Assembly (NCBI GenBank): GCA_030762175.1
Contig: CM060833.1
Coordinates: 2,767,501 to 2,831,500, forward strand
From: Metallyticus violacea
Lineage: Eukaryota; Arthropoda; Insecta; Mantodea; Metallyticidae
Length of the DNA stretch: 64,000 bases
Reading direction: 5' to 3'
In this document: one piece after another, positions 1 through 10,690 of the stretch
How positions within the stretch are numbered: the first letter of the stretch is position 1
How the letters are laid out: each line of letters opens with the position of its first letter
The notes under the pieces: model-generated
The model's input: only the letters and a program-made list of their open reading frames with translations
What the model was told of the DNA's origin: nothing
Databases searched by the model: none
Translations under genes and position numbers: made by a program

Positions 1-163
1 TTTTTCCTAAGTCAAGGGGAAAAAATGTAGCGAATTATAAAACGCTTCTTTTGTTTACTGTGTTTTGTCATTAATAACATAAATACTGTCATTTGTTTAT
101 ATCCATAGCATCGTGTTTATTGATAGAGAAACGTCTTGTTTAAAAGGTTATATCTGACATCTA

Positions 164-960
164 GTGAGTAAAACGGAAAGAATTCTAACTTTAATTACCG
201 TTGCATATAAACAACAACGATCTCATCGAGAGGCAGCGCATTTATTCAATGATATGCATAGAAACTTAATGTTTGATCATATCTTTCTTTTCCTTTCTTC
301 TTTAGGTAAACGCTTAACACTAAGAGATATTTTGATTTGCTTTGAAATCACGCAGTAATCGGCTATCGTAAATTTTTTCCACATCCAGTCAGCGGGGGGA
401 TGGCATCCATTTCCAAAAGATGAAGCTCCAGTTCGATGTCGCTCCTGGTGGTGTAGTGCTAACCATACTTGCCTCCTAAACTCAAGTTAGCGGGTTCTAT
501 CCCGGCCAGGGCGTAAAAATCCTAAGTATGGCTTCCTTCGGAAGGGAAGTAAAGCAATGGGTCCCGTGTCGTACATTTACGGCACGATAAAGAACCTCAA
601 GCCTGAAAGAAGAGGCCTCTGAGCGAAATTTGTCGCCCGTTTCACGTCCTGAAGTGAATGGGACGCTGATGACCTGAGATGTTAAAGAACGTCCGTAAAT
701 AAATTTAAAAAATCCAGTTCACTGTGGACAGAATGTTCTTCAGACCAGGTGTTTCCGTAAACGAAGGATTGGTAGGTGTTGGCAGGCCCCAGCCTTTGGG
801 CTTCTTTTTGTGGGGACGTTTGAAGTCAATAGTATATCGAGAAAGGCCCAACTACTTTGAAGATTGGAGTATCGAATAATGGAAGAGATGTAAGACATTC
901 TTAAACAAAGTCGTTTCTTAAATGGTTTCTATGTCCCCAGCCACATTGTCAAGCAAGTGA
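164..960 (+). pseudogene. IS630/Tc-type transposase remnant, split by a SINE
   Basis: This is a broken DNA transposase of the large IS630/Tc1-related group common in arthropods. The frame from 164 contains QQRSHREAAHLFND, the N-terminal helix-turn-helix signature of these enzymes. The frame near 775-880 reads PQPLGFFLWGRLKSIVYRER, the region just after the last catalytic acid. The middle third, with the catalytic core, is missing, and SINE-A copy 1 sits at the break. Stops follow at about 358 and 880. The frame at 164 opens with GTG, not ATG. Assignment rests on motif recognition only. Confidence 0.6.
439..711 (+). mobile_element. SINE-A copy 1 (tRNA-derived SINE)
   Basis: The copy has a tRNA-like head with an A box (GGTGGTGTAGTG) and a degraded B box, then the shared body (CTTCCTTCGGAAGGGAAG to GATGACCTGAGATGTTAAAG) and an A-rich AAATAAA tail. 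It lacks about 20 bases after the B box compared with copy 3. Imperfect target-site duplications, TCCAGTTCGATG before and TCCAGTTCACTG after, indicate retrotransposition into the surrounding transposase remnant. Confidence 0.85.
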
Positions 961-1029
961 ACACAGAATTTAGACGTTTGTTTTGTTTTTGTTAAGGAAG
1001 GAGCGTCTTATTGTTCGCTGTACTTTTTT

Positions 1030-2060
1030 GTTTACTTGATTTAGCAACAATAAATTTATATAGAGATATCTGATGTGGGTATTTTTTGAGATACGGCAAT
1101 CCCCACATATCAAGTTACATGTCATTGAAACACATGTTTGAAAAGTTATTTAGGTAGTGGGGTTTATTTAACTGACGCTGTACATAAGATATTTTTGTTT
1201 GCAACTTACCTGCGTTTCAGTGCGGCAATAATTCTAGAGCCAATAGCAACAAAGGGGAGGGGCAAAGTGGGAGACGTGGAGAAATTTTTATTATAAAGCT
1301 ACGATGTCCAAATTATATGCTCCGAAGTTGGAACTTCATTGCCCGTCAATAAATAATGGCTGTCGTTCGATCATTTGGTACAAGCAGTGTTAATGTAGGA
1401 GCTTGGCGCAGATGTGGGAATGTTTATTACTGAATATAAATATTACGTAGTCAGCAAGCAGTTTATATGACACTATACAATATTATTAATAATAGTTTTA
1501 GGTGAGCACGCCCAACAAATTGTATACTTGACCAAATACGACGCTGTTTATGACGTAACTATTGTGACTATTATAGCAGAGGGCGATAAACATGAAAAAT
1601 AGGCAGCAATGTCTTATAGAATAGGCTCTTATATAATTATTTAAACAAAAACCTTTACTGTACTGAACGCCATTCAGAACCAATGAAAAATGTTGCAGTT
1701 GTAGAACTGTTTGAGAGTTGCAATCTTCTACAGCGAGAAGAAATTTGTTTTTAACGGAAAAAATCGCCTTTCTCATTCTGTTGTTTCAGAATTTGTTGTT
1801 TTAACGTTCAAATAGTTCCATAATTCATGGGAAAATTGTGCTTGCCGGAATTAATATGTCACTTGTAATTGTTTAACAACAAAACGCCTTTCTATCACTC
1901 GTTAACATCTCATTTTAAAGTTCTTCTTGAAAACTTCGCAGTTTCTCATTTTCAGGCATTTGAGTATGACGCATAACAACCATCGTTTCTAATTTTCACC
2001 CCCTCAAGTCCCAGTAAGGAACTAAAAACGCAGCTCAACATTTTTTTTTTTTTATTATTT
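1030..2060. other. AT-rich intergenic sequence, one donor-like site
   Basis: I recognise no repeat or coding motif in most of this stretch. The one notable patch is 1204-1330 read on the minus strand: a TATA-like run, a CCAAT box (CCAAT at 1240-1244 on the plus strand) and then CAG/GTAAGT (1204-1212), a perfect 5' splice-site match. It could be a short non-coding first exon, but nothing downstream supports it. The 92-codon minus frame at 1498-1776 has no recognisable motif. Confidence 0.2.
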
Positions 2061-2322
2061 GGTTTATTTACGAACGCTCTTTAACATCTCAGGTCATCAG
2101 TGTCCCATGCAATTCAGGGCGTGAAACGGCCGACAAATTTTGTTCAGAGGTCTCTTCTTTCAGGCTTGAGTTTCTTTTTCGTGCCGTAAATGTACGACAC
2201 GCGATCCACGGCTTTACTTCCCTTCCGAAGGAAGCCATACTTAGGATTTTTATACCCGAAAAATCCATCGGTCCTAGCCGGATTTGAACCCGCGACCTTG
2301 GGTTTAGGAGGCAAGTACACTG
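2061..2322 (-). mobile_element. SINE-A copy 2
   Basis: The SINE-A body and B box are present on the minus strand (plus strand reads GGATTTGAACCCGCGACC at its right end). The T-rich stretch at 2041-2065 is the reverse-complement tail. The copy ends in the anticodon-arm region, so the A box and first part of the tRNA head are missing. Confidence 0.85.
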
Positions 2323-2599
2323 CATTGAAAACAAAGGTTTGTATTACAATAGATATTTTCCTCTTCCTGGATTTCACAATTACTACTCAACATTGATGTG
2401 GGGTACTACGTGTATGAATGGGGCGCCTGAGGCTATTGCCACCAGATGGCAGCATTAGTCCAATGGCAATTTGTGACATTCGACACCACATAATCGATGT
2501 TTGCAATAGCGAAACAGTAGGTGAAAGATGGCATCGCCCCTGAGTAAGTGTCCAACCCTGAAATAGCGCTCCGTTGTACGATTTTTGTTGGTAAAAGTT

Positions 2600-3370
2600 G
2601 TGGAATCAAAGAATATTCATGAATAAATGCTTTCCCTTAATGGCGAGAAGTGCCTGTGTCGAAGACAAACACCCACCGGCCGACCAACAGAGGCGAAGTT
2701 GCAACGAGTTGTAAAGACTTGATCCGAACAGACAGAAATGTAACTACAGACATAGAGCCGCTGATGCTGGTTGTTCACTCAGGCAGGTTACATGCGGAAC
2801 CCACAAAATACAAAGAACTGTCTGGCATTACAATATCTCTGTCACTACCACGATATGCTAGTCAACTGATGCGTCTTACAACCCGAGACGAAGCAGTGAA
2901 GACATTCTGCATCACCTGGCATACGGCTCACCACATTCCAGCCTCTTGCCGACTCATACTGTAATACCCTCAGAAAACTTCGTTAGGCCATTCAACAGAA
3001 GCGCCCAGCACTCCTCAACAAGGACGAGGTGCTCTTGCATGACAACGCATGTCCTCGTACTGCCAAAGTAAATGAGACGCTGAGAAATTTCAAATGGGAA
3101 GTCCTCGAGCATCTTCCGCATAGCCCAAACCTTGTTCTAAGCGACTTTCATTTGTTCGACCCTCTCAAACATCATCTTTCAGGTGAACATTTTCCCGACG
3201 ATGAAGGGAAGTCACCGCCGGTTCCGACAGCAACCCACAGAATTTTATGGTGCTGGATTTCGGGGGCTTTTGAAACGATGGGACAAGTGTCTCTATGTAC
3301 AGGGAGGTTATGTTAAGAAATAAAACTATTTTTTCAATCAGTACTCTTATATTTGTTTAAGTTCTATGTC
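2600..3370 (+). pseudogene. Mar-C mariner transposase remnant
   Basis: This is the C-terminal half of a mariner transposase. In the frame from 3029 it shows LLHDNACPRTAKVNETLRNF with the second catalytic aspartate, then HLPHSPNLVLSDFHLF with the third. A frameshift near 3205 moves the rest into another frame, where FRQQPTEFYGAGF, KRWDKCL and GGYVKK end at a stop at about 3318, the usual mariner C-terminus. The N-terminal part (2600-2990) is too decayed to read with confidence. The end (AGTACTCTTAT, GTTTAAGTTCTAT) is shared with the fragment at 50.44-50.62 kb, which defines the family. Confidence 0.75.
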
Positions 3371-3689
3371 GTTTGTAACTTAAAAACATCTATCATTACA
3401 TCTCAGCGTGTTATAGAACAATATTGTGCCCTTCTAACAGCACAAAACGCCATAGTCTAAATAAATTAAATTAAAAACTTAATTGTTAAACACCATATAC
3501 GTGTAACGTCACTTCCTCAGGTGCACTAATACAGTCCGGTTGCACCAAACTTTGGTCCAATATGTAATTATTAATTTCATGGTTTTCTGTTTTTAACTCA
3601 AATTTAAACAATTTTTAATGCTGATATACGAATTTATTAGCAACAGTGCTCTGTTTTGAGATGATTCTTATCCTCTGGTACAGCCCTGT

Positions 3690-3950
3690 CCCAGATTGAA
3701 TCCGACCTGTTTCATAGCGGTTGCTATGGCAACGATAGACGCTTGCTTTATGCAATTACAGCCAAGACTGAGAATCGGACAGTGGGCAGCATTTAGAGTA
3801 GGGCAAAATGTGTGTCGTTGATTGGCTGCCACAATTCCATTGTAACTCAGAAGGATGCGCGAGCCGGCGAGTACTGCCAGCTTGCTAAATATAGTTTTTG
3901 AGACATCGTTTGGCCACAATAATTTTTAAATTTTGAGTTTACTGGTAAAG
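3690..3950. promoter_or_regulatory. Possible promoter with RFX X-box and CCAAT box
   Basis: A GC-richer patch in AT-rich surroundings carries GTTGCTATGGCAAC at 3720-3733, an exact palindromic X-box of the kind bound by RFX factors in promoters of ciliary genes. An inverted CCAAT box (ATTGG) lies at 3821-3825. These spacings are promoter-like, but no transcription start or coding exon can be proven. The site could also be chance or part of an old repeat. Confidence 0.3.
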
Positions 3951-4394
3951 TGTTTTAGCGCCATTTCGGGCAATTATTGCATTTATGTACAAACAGTGAA
4001 TCTTGTGTAAGTAGATTAATATAATTTTTTAAAGTTCATTTTCCTATAATACATCTATTGTAGTACCCCTAGTGCGTTGTATTTTATGTTTAAGTAATAG
4101 TTTGTACTTTATTGGCCTTCTGTTGTATAATAACTAGACCCTATTATAATCGGTTTTATAGGTGGGAAACTGCTGGAGTCAAATCACAGTTTGCGTTCGT
4201 GTAACGAGATATTCAAATTACTGTTCCTGGACAATAATAGCACTAATAAACTTTCATGGAGCTGTAGATAAACAACCCGTATCCCCTAGGCAGTTCTGAG
4301 AAAGGAAAATAAGGCGATCTTCTCTCAAACTATAACTAACTTGTATTTTAACATCAAACTTGTAGTAAACATTGAAATCAAACTCCTTATTTAG

Positions 4395-4476
4395 AAGTGG
4401 AACTGCACAGCACGAGCCGCCACTGCACGACTATGATGTATTTCCTGGTCTTAGAACTAAAGCTAACCACTTGTTT
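4395..4476 (+). other. Candidate coding exon, unknown protein
   Basis: A pyrimidine-rich acceptor (CTCCTTATTTAG) precedes an open stretch whose translation includes GTAQHEPPLHDYDVFPGL and KANHLF, and which ends exactly at GTAAGT, a strong donor. The exon would be 82 nt: one base completing a codon plus 27 codons. If unspliced, the frame runs on to a stop near 4505. I do not recognise the protein. The balanced, low-repeat composition differs from nearby AT-rich DNA. It could also be a remnant of an unrecognised transposon. Confidence 0.3.
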
Positions 4477-4538
4477 GTAAGTCAAAGAAAGGTCTATGAT
4501 ACTTAAACCTGACCTACGGGCTTCATTTTTAACCACTT

Positions 4539-4571
4539 GGTTACGCAATTATGTAACCGATGACATCATGG
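4539..4571. promoter_or_regulatory. bZIP-type dyad next to a CRE-like site
   Basis: GGTTACGCAATTATGTAACC (4539-4558) is a dyad with TTACGCAAT and TTATGTAA half sites like those used by C/EBP and PAR-bZIP factors. TGACATCA, a near-CRE, follows at 4561-4568, and an ATG in fair context (ATCATGG) opens a 23-codon frame (MDASGGSNSSSVR...). This is motif-level evidence only. Confidence 0.2.
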
Positions 4572-5158
4572 ACGCCTCTGGCGGGTCCAATAGTTCTTCC
4601 GTTCGCGCTGACTTTTCTTATGCTAAATTATTACTTTAACAAGCAGTGTGTATACTTGTAAAACGGCACACAGATATTGTAAGGCCCACATTACACGTTT
4701 GAATATTTAGGACATGAAAATATCTTGTTTCTCTACCTTTAATAACTGGAATATCAAGTTGTACTTCGTAAATATACGCTCTGTGTCACAGCTACGAGTA
4801 GGGACCGGATTTTAAAACGAATACACGATTGGTAAAGGTTTGTATATACCTAAGATTGCGCGTATGTGTTTTTACAGTATCAAGGGCGGTTTTTTCTAGG
4901 GGGCTGCTAGTTTGCGCTATCCCCAAAATTGATTCATTTTATACGGAACCCCTTCCCCAAAAATGTCTTTAGGAGAGTCCTATCTTGCGCATAAGGCTCG
5001 TATTTGCTTTTATTATCTGTAATGGATTTGATTTTGAGTCGCTTGTGAAGTATTTTGAACGGCAATACAGTTTTTGTAGGAGAGTCTCACCGAATTTCAC
5101 GGTACAATATGCAAACTTAAACACTAATTTCATTATTGTGATTTACTTTTAATGTTGC

Positions 5159-5160
<2 letters not shown>

Positions 5161-5217
<57 letters not shown>
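5161..5217. repeat. (AAT)n microsatellite
   Basis: About 19 uninterrupted AAT units lie just upstream of a full-length SINE-A. Confidence 0.97.
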
Positions 5218-5218
<1 letters not shown>

Positions 5219-5280
5219 AGCAATGGCTAATTATTTCAACAGAAAAATAAATAACTTACTGTTATCTAGACTACGGCTGT

Positions 5281-5570
5281 CGGTCCTGGTGGTGTAGTGA
5301 TTACCATACTTGCCTCCTATACCCAAAACGCGGGTTCGAACCCGGCCAGGACCGATGGATTTTTTCGAGCGTAAAAATCCTAAGTATGGCTTCCTTCGGA
5401 AGGGAAGTAAAGTCGTGGGTCCCGTGTCGTACATTTACGGCACGAAAAAGAACCTCAAGCCTGAAAGAGAGGCCTCTGAGCAAAATTTGTCGGCCGTTTC
5501 ACGCCCTGAGTTGAATGGGACGCTGATGACCTGAGATGTTAAAGAGCGTCCATAAAAATAAATCAATCAA
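5281..5570 (+). mobile_element. SINE-A copy 3, full length with 14-bp duplication
   Basis: This is the reference copy. A tRNA-like head begins CGGTCCTGG and closes with CCAGGACCG, a 9-bp acceptor-stem pairing. Inside are an A box (TGGTGTAGTG), a clean B box and T-arm (CGGGTTCGAACCCG), then a tRNA-unrelated body and an ATAAATCAATCAA tail. It is flanked by perfect 14-bp direct repeats, TAGACTACGGCTGT at 5267-5280 and 5571-5584. That is the hallmark of target-primed reverse transcription and suggests a relatively young insertion. It would be transcribed by RNA polymerase III and mobilised by a LINE not seen here. Confidence 0.95.
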
Positions 5571-5812
5571 TAGACTACGGCTGTTTATTTGAAGTCGAAG
5601 GTCGGACTCTTGCAAAATCTTGTCAGTACGAGCCGGTTGATATGCTCAGCAAGTTTTCCAAGTTGCAATTAGAGAGACGAGATCTGTGTTTAGCCTTGCT
5701 GAAAGTAATTTTACAGAACGTTTTATACATAAGTTTTCAGGAAGTATGTTCCAAAACCCTAAATCGGAATTAATTTCTGAATATGCTGGAGATCGATACA
5801 TTCATTTTTCAG

Positions 5813-6065
5813 ATTTCTAATCGCAGGTGCAAAACCAGTTACATCTGCTGTCGGTACTTACCAAGGATTTCCGACAAATTGGTATAGACTTCCGAAAATC
5901 ATTAAATCTCACGCTAAAATTATGGCGGAGAACAGTGAACGGTTTAAAGTTGATTTCTTCCTCCGTTTCTTAAGCAAGTGTTCAAAGCATGAGAAACTGG
6001 TAAATCGTGATCCTCAAGAGTGTCACTGCGCATGTCATGTGCGTTCCCAGGAAAGTTTGCTTTAG
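5813..6065 (+). other. Candidate exon with 83-codon open frame
   Basis: The sequence TTCATTTTTCAG ends at 5812, a textbook acceptor. From 5814 a frame runs 83 codons to TAG at 6063-6065. Its translation includes TYQGFPTNWYRLPKIIKSHA, MAENSERFKVDFFLRFL and a Cys/His-rich end (QECHCACHV). A donor-like CTG/GTAAAT at 6000 could end the exon earlier. A second frame starting at GTGCAAAACC is also open for 48 codons, so the true frame is uncertain. No family recognised. An internal ATG would give only 48 residues. Confidence 0.3.
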
Positions 6066-6301
6066 TGCATTGTAGTTGCGTTAAAAAGTTGAACAAAATA
6101 TTTTTTTCCATGAGAGAATGCAAGTTTGGTATCAGTGCCTAAGAAGAGTATTTAATTCTTTCGTACCTAAAGAAACCAAGTATTTACATTACGTACTGCT
6201 GTTGGTTTAAGGCACAAACTTCATTCAGTAACAAATTAATTATTTATCTCGATCTTTCATGACGTAAATAACAAACTGTAGCATTCATATTCACATATTG
6301 T

Positions 6302-6350
6302 TATGTATGTATGTATGTATGTATGTATGTATGTATGTATGTATGTATGC
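6302..6350. repeat. (TATG)n microsatellite
   Basis: About 12 TATG units in tandem. Between here and 6990 I see only AT-rich sequence and a GC-richer patch at 6600-6740, which may be the 5' region of the mariner that follows. Confidence 0.97.
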
Positions 6351-6989
6351 ATTACATTTACTTGCAAATGAAGTAACTTTCGTTTTTCTTTAGTTTAATA
6401 ACCAATACCAGAAAAAGCAAGACTTGTTGCTTCTGATGGCAAAGTTATGGTCATCTCATATTCAAGGAATGGTTTTATCAGCACACTCAACTGTAACTGA
6501 ATAATATTACAGAGATGTTCAACAAGGTCATATTGTGGAACATGGGGGAACTAGTAAATGTATTGAAGCATTGAGGCGGTTAGTATTTAGAAATGTGACG
6601 GTTGAGATGTGGAAAAATTAGCTTCTGCGCATGCCCGTATAGGGAAGGGCTAGCGTTTTGAGAGAGTGGAGAGTTGGAACTTGAAGAGAGTGGACGTTGC
6701 GCTATTCTGCTCCAGGATAGCCACCTTTTTGACGAACGAGTCGATTCCAGAACAAATTTACGAAGGGTAAACAAATATTGATTTAACTTTGAGCAATGTT
6801 CGTGCTTGCATAAAATACTTCGGTCTATTTATTAAGGATGGGTACAATTTTTATGGATAGAGCAACGCCCTAAGGACAATGTAATGAGTACAGAATGATA
6901 TTTGTGATGGTGACGCGACAGAGGGCGACGCCGTTGGGTATTTAAAATTAGGCTGTTACACTTGATCAGATGTCCGTGCAATAGGCTGG

Positions 6990-7290
6990 CTGGATGCTGC
7001 ACCATGCAAATGCTGTTGCTGAATATCTCAAAGAAGAAATGTGAAGTGTATCCTTTACCTTCCCTATAGTCCATATTTAGCCCCGTATGAGGTTTTCCCT
7101 TTCCCAAATTGAAGAGCCATTTCTATCATCTTAAGCAGTAGTGGGAGAAGGCTGTGGAGGGGATTCTGAAGGACCTGTCAAAATACGGTTTCCAGCAGGT
7201 CTTTGAAGACTGGCAGAAACGCTGGGAGAGGTGCATTGCATCCAACTGGAAAAAAGTATCAAAATTATGAGAATGAGTAAAGATATGTTA
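6990..7290 (+). pseudogene. Mariner transposase remnant, C-terminal part
   Basis: Mariner C-terminal blocks appear in order across shifted frames: LHHANAVAEYLKEE (the HDNA block with the second catalytic Asp changed to Ala), YSPYLAPYEVFPFPKLKSHF, then EGILKDLSKYGFQQVFEDWQ and RWERCIASN. At least one frameshift (near 7050) and stops break it. It cannot be catalytic. SINE-B copy 1 begins about 35 bp downstream. Confidence 0.7.
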
Positions 7291-7323
7291 TCAAGATATT
7301 ATAATAAATATTTAGTCGTAGTA

Positions 7324-7570
7324 AGTAGCTGGCCGAGGTCAAGGATTTCATTCCGGCCCAGACCATCCTCCCTGACTGAGGTTTTTTCCAGGTTTTCCTC
7401 AGTCCTTATAAATGGCAAATATCGGGGAGGTATCCTTAAACTTGGTCCTGGAACGTTTCCTTCCTTAAAAAAATCATTTTCTAATTTATAATTTCATCTT
7501 ATGTATCACCAGTGTCCACCGCTCGTGATTCCTCAGCAGAAAAAGGCGTTAAACACCATTCAAAAAAAAT
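7324..7570 (+). mobile_element. SINE-B copy 1
   Basis: The SINE-B body is present (CCTCCCTGACTGAGG, TTTTCCTCAGTCCTTATAAA, CTTCCTTAAAAAAATC, GGCGTTAAACACC). The tRNA-like head is damaged: GGCCGAGGTCAAGG remains of the A-box side and the B box is reduced. Confidence 0.85.
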
Positions 7571-7665
7571 GTCGCACGACGCCGGCCGGGTATCGACATA
7601 CCATCCTTTGCCCATACTATTGCAAGATGGAGGGGCAGAGACCATGCGGCAGTCTAGTCTCACTA

Positions 7666-7666
<1 letters not shown>

Positions 7667-7705
<39 letters not shown>

Positions 7706-7706
7706 T
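7667..7706. repeat. (ATT)n microsatellite
   Basis: About 13 ATT units, creating poly-Tyr, poly-Leu and poly-Asn open frames on both strands that are not genes. Confidence 0.95.
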
Positions 7707-7909
7707 GACAATGGATGTACCACTTTGACCCCCAGAGAAAAAATAATCACTACAACGAAAGCACCCCCTTTTCCCAAATACAGGACTTCCAGAATATGTC
7801 CTTACCGCTCGCACAGGATTTTTTGTCTCAACACCTGTGGACATGCTACAGCCGACCGCATCTATACTCTGACTTCGCTTTTTAAACTATGTATAAAATC
7901 TTACCTTAT

Positions 7910-8540
7910 AGTAAATGCTGGAAATGTTGACCTCCCTCAAGTAAACAGACATTGTATCGGGCAAATATTATCCGATTGACACGATTTAGTTTCATCACTG
8001 AAATGTGTCGTTTCGCACTTTTTTCCAGAGTTCCATTGTGTGAGCAATTGTTTTGTACAATTTATCCTTCAAGCTACCCGACAAATAAAAATCGCAGACT
8101 GTTACATTGGTGAGAGATATGCTACCACTAATTATCCTTTCTTCAAACACTGTTCTAATTTTGCCCATGGACTTAATGTTCTTGTAGGTTAGTCTTGTGT
8201 GTTCCCTGATCATTGCTTCCACAGAGGTGATGTTCTTCTCAGTCACTACTGCTGTTGATCAACCACTCTTTTCTTCATGATGATGATTATGATTTAAAGG
8301 GCGCAAAACTTCAAAGGTCATTAGCCCTCACTTCTCTTCAAATTTAATAGATTGCCACCCTCTCTTTAATTCTCCAAACCAGCGGAATACAGTAGCACGT
8401 GAAGCAGAAAAGTCCCCCCTCAAACGCTCAAGTGATGCGTTTCATTAAAGTCGCATTTGAAATGTACAAGGTCATTGCACGAAAATGCTCTCTCTGAACC
8501 TCCATTGCACGTACATGAACATTCACACTTCCCAGACTTA
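7910..8540 (-). pseudogene. IS630/Tc-type transposase remnant
   Basis: On the minus strand, N-terminal helix-turn-helix blocks (GDFSASRATVFRWFGELKRG, then VEAMIREHTRLTYKNI) are followed by FEERIIS, VCDFYLSGSLKDKLYKTIAH and a terminal GGQHFQHLL before a stop. The catalytic core between these blocks is deleted. A short repeat (8276-8335) containing AAAGGGCGCAAAACTTCAAA interrupts the N-terminal part. The mix of a mariner-like N-terminus and a larger-transposase C-terminus may reflect two superimposed elements. Confidence 0.6.
8276..8335. repeat. Short interspersed repeat fragment
   Basis: ATGATGATTATG followed by AAAGGGCGCAAAACTTC and GGTCATTAGCCCT resembles the 3' end of an insect SINE-like repeat that I recall only in outline. 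Only one copy is visible here. Confidence 0.3.
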
Positions 8541-8984
8541 TAACGTAAAATGCAGGAAAATGAATAACACAACAGGTGTTGCTAATGCTTTCTCTAGGGG
8601 TGGCCGTGTCTCAATATGTTTCTAGTCACTCCCACACTCGGGCCTTTCATTGTGTGCTAATTGTTCTTCGTTAGTTACGCCACTACATAAACATAGTCTT
8701 GAAGAAGGCGTATAAAAAGCTATGAGACAAAGTCTCTTACGGATGAAAAATTAGTTAAATTACAGGAATGATCTACGCAGATGCCAGCAATGTATTGCCA
8801 CCGAGGAGCATCACGTTTAAAATTTCTTATAAGACAAGCTATTGCTTATTGTCAGTAAAAACATAAACATTGAAATAAAAATATTAACTTTACGCTTTTT
8901 TAGGTTGCGGTGCGACGGCTGGAAAACTGTTTTGTCGCCATTCTGCCCCTCTTTTAAATGTACTTTACCTTTAGGATGTCCTGG

Positions 8985-9325
8985 GGGTAGAATTCATGTT
9001 CCATTGTCTCCCCCAGTTCGCATGTACGCCTGTGAGAGTATGTGCAAGGAGGTTAATGGTTATAATGAAGAAGGAGGAGTTAGAGAGAGGGTGTGAGTAA
9101 ATGGAAGGGGGCTCAAGAGTGAGGGTTCCATTCATGCTTATGTATTTGTATATAAAATTATTAATAGAAAACGTAAATATCGAAGTATTTGCATATATGT
9201 ATGTATGCATGTAGATTTGTATGTGTGTAGGTATGTGTGTGTATGGCCCTTTTGATTGTTATAAGGGCGACATTAGCATGTACGGCCGTAAGGCCCATGC
9301 GACAGTTGTATTTATTTGCAATGTG
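8985..9325 (+). repeat. Interspersed repeat R2, copy 1
   Basis: The order GAAGAAGGAGGAGTTAGAGAG, GTATTTGTATATA, ATTAATAGAAAA, GGGCGACATTAGCATG and CGGCCGTAAGG is matched with divergence at 19.73-20.06 kb. No coding content is recognised and the element class is unknown. A short (TATG)-type run sits in the middle of this copy. Confidence 0.6.
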
Positions 9326-9970
9326 CAACAGTAAACAAAGCACATGGCCTACTCTACGGCAAGTCACGTGTGTAAACAATTTCGACAGTAGGCCTCACCG
9401 TTATTGCCTTCAGCTCCATGCCAGTCACCGAACGTCTGTGCAATTTTTAACGACCAAAGTTTTATCAAGGTTAAAGATGTACCTGGTCAGAGTACTTTAT
9501 AAACGATACAAGGCCAATTGGATCCACGTTGAGATATTTTCCTCTGGGAAGAGTATAGAAATTTGAGGCGGGGGAACCTTAGACCATCATAACAATAAAA
9601 TTGGCATTAATATTGATGATGTAGTTAAACATGTTCTGCGCAGCCATACGGACGTGAGAATTATTTTATGCTGAATTTGTCTCTGTGATATCACACCATT
9701 GTGACTATCAACTAAATTAATACTTTCCGGTCTGACTACGGGCTAAAAAATTCGCTGCTTATACTGGTGAATTTTTCTTCGCTGGACCGCTCCACGCGCT
9801 GTTGGCCGCAGTTGACCAAGTTCGGCAGTTGTCCTCTCATTCCTACGCTTGAAAGCCGGCTGGGGAGCCGGAGATGATGTCAGTACGAGTTTAACTCTAG
9901 GAGCGTACTTACATGTTCTTGTGTGTTGTGTGACAGTGTATTAAGTATTCATTAGAAAGCGTACTAAATA
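9325..9970. other. Intergenic stretch
   Basis: No repeat or coding motif recognised. A GC-richer patch (9775-9910) may be the 5' flank of the transposase remnant that follows. Confidence 0.5.
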
Positions 9971-10690
9971 AGATAATGTGAACCAATTCAAGTATTCTAT
10001 TCCCCAAAGTGAATTTATTTACGATACGTGAGTACAGAATCAGCTCCTAATGAACGGAGATTGTTTCGAAAGAGCTTCCCTGGTATTCAACTTCCAAGTC
10101 GAAGTTCGATTCACAGATTGGTAAATAAATTCTTGATAAAAGGCGTACACAGTCACTGCAGCATTCACAGAACAAACATTAGATGCATTGGACATGCTCT
10201 GGAATATTCCAATAAAAATCACTTCGATATCTTTCTCAGCAAATGGGAATTTCCTGCTTCCTTGTTCGAACTGTGCAAGCTACTGAAGTTAAACCCCATA
10301 TGAAATTACTGTAGTGATAAACACTTCACCTCTGCATCCAGGAGCAGATTTTGTCAGTGGATTTTTAATAGTGTGCATGATTCTTTCTTTACGGCCGAAT
10401 GTTTGGTTAGCCCAACTGGGTATAGTAATTCACAAAGCAACCAATACTAGAGTTCTGCCGCACTAGAGCCCCTGCATGGTCAAGAGATGGGAATGCAGCG
10501 AGTCATTAGCGGTGAAAGAATTTTTAAAGGAACAATTAATTCTGACAGATAAGAGCAAAATCTTTTACAACCATTTTTCCGGCAAGGGAACAATAGATTC
10601 GCTTTCCAACAGGACTCTGCAACAATACATACAGCTCATGTCTCCTTGCATGTAATTCATGAAATATTCGACGATTGAGTCATCACCAGG
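9970..10690 (+). pseudogene. IS630/Tc-type transposase remnant
   Basis: The N-terminal helix-turn-helix reads NERRLFRKSFPGIQLPSRSS and IHRLVNKF. Further on, FFTAECLVSP, GYSNSQSNQY and AISGERIF-like blocks correspond to the first catalytic motif (normally TDEAWF), with GAC changed to GCC so the Asp is Ala. FAFQQDSATIHTAHVSLHVI follows with the second catalytic Asp. The remnant stops there at AT-rich sequence, so the last third is absent. Multiple stops make it a clear pseudogene. Confidence 0.7.

Noticed and set aside
5281..5350. tRNA gene
   Set aside because: The A box, B box and acceptor-like stem belong to a SINE head that continues into a shared body; the same applies to the SINE-B and SINE-C heads.
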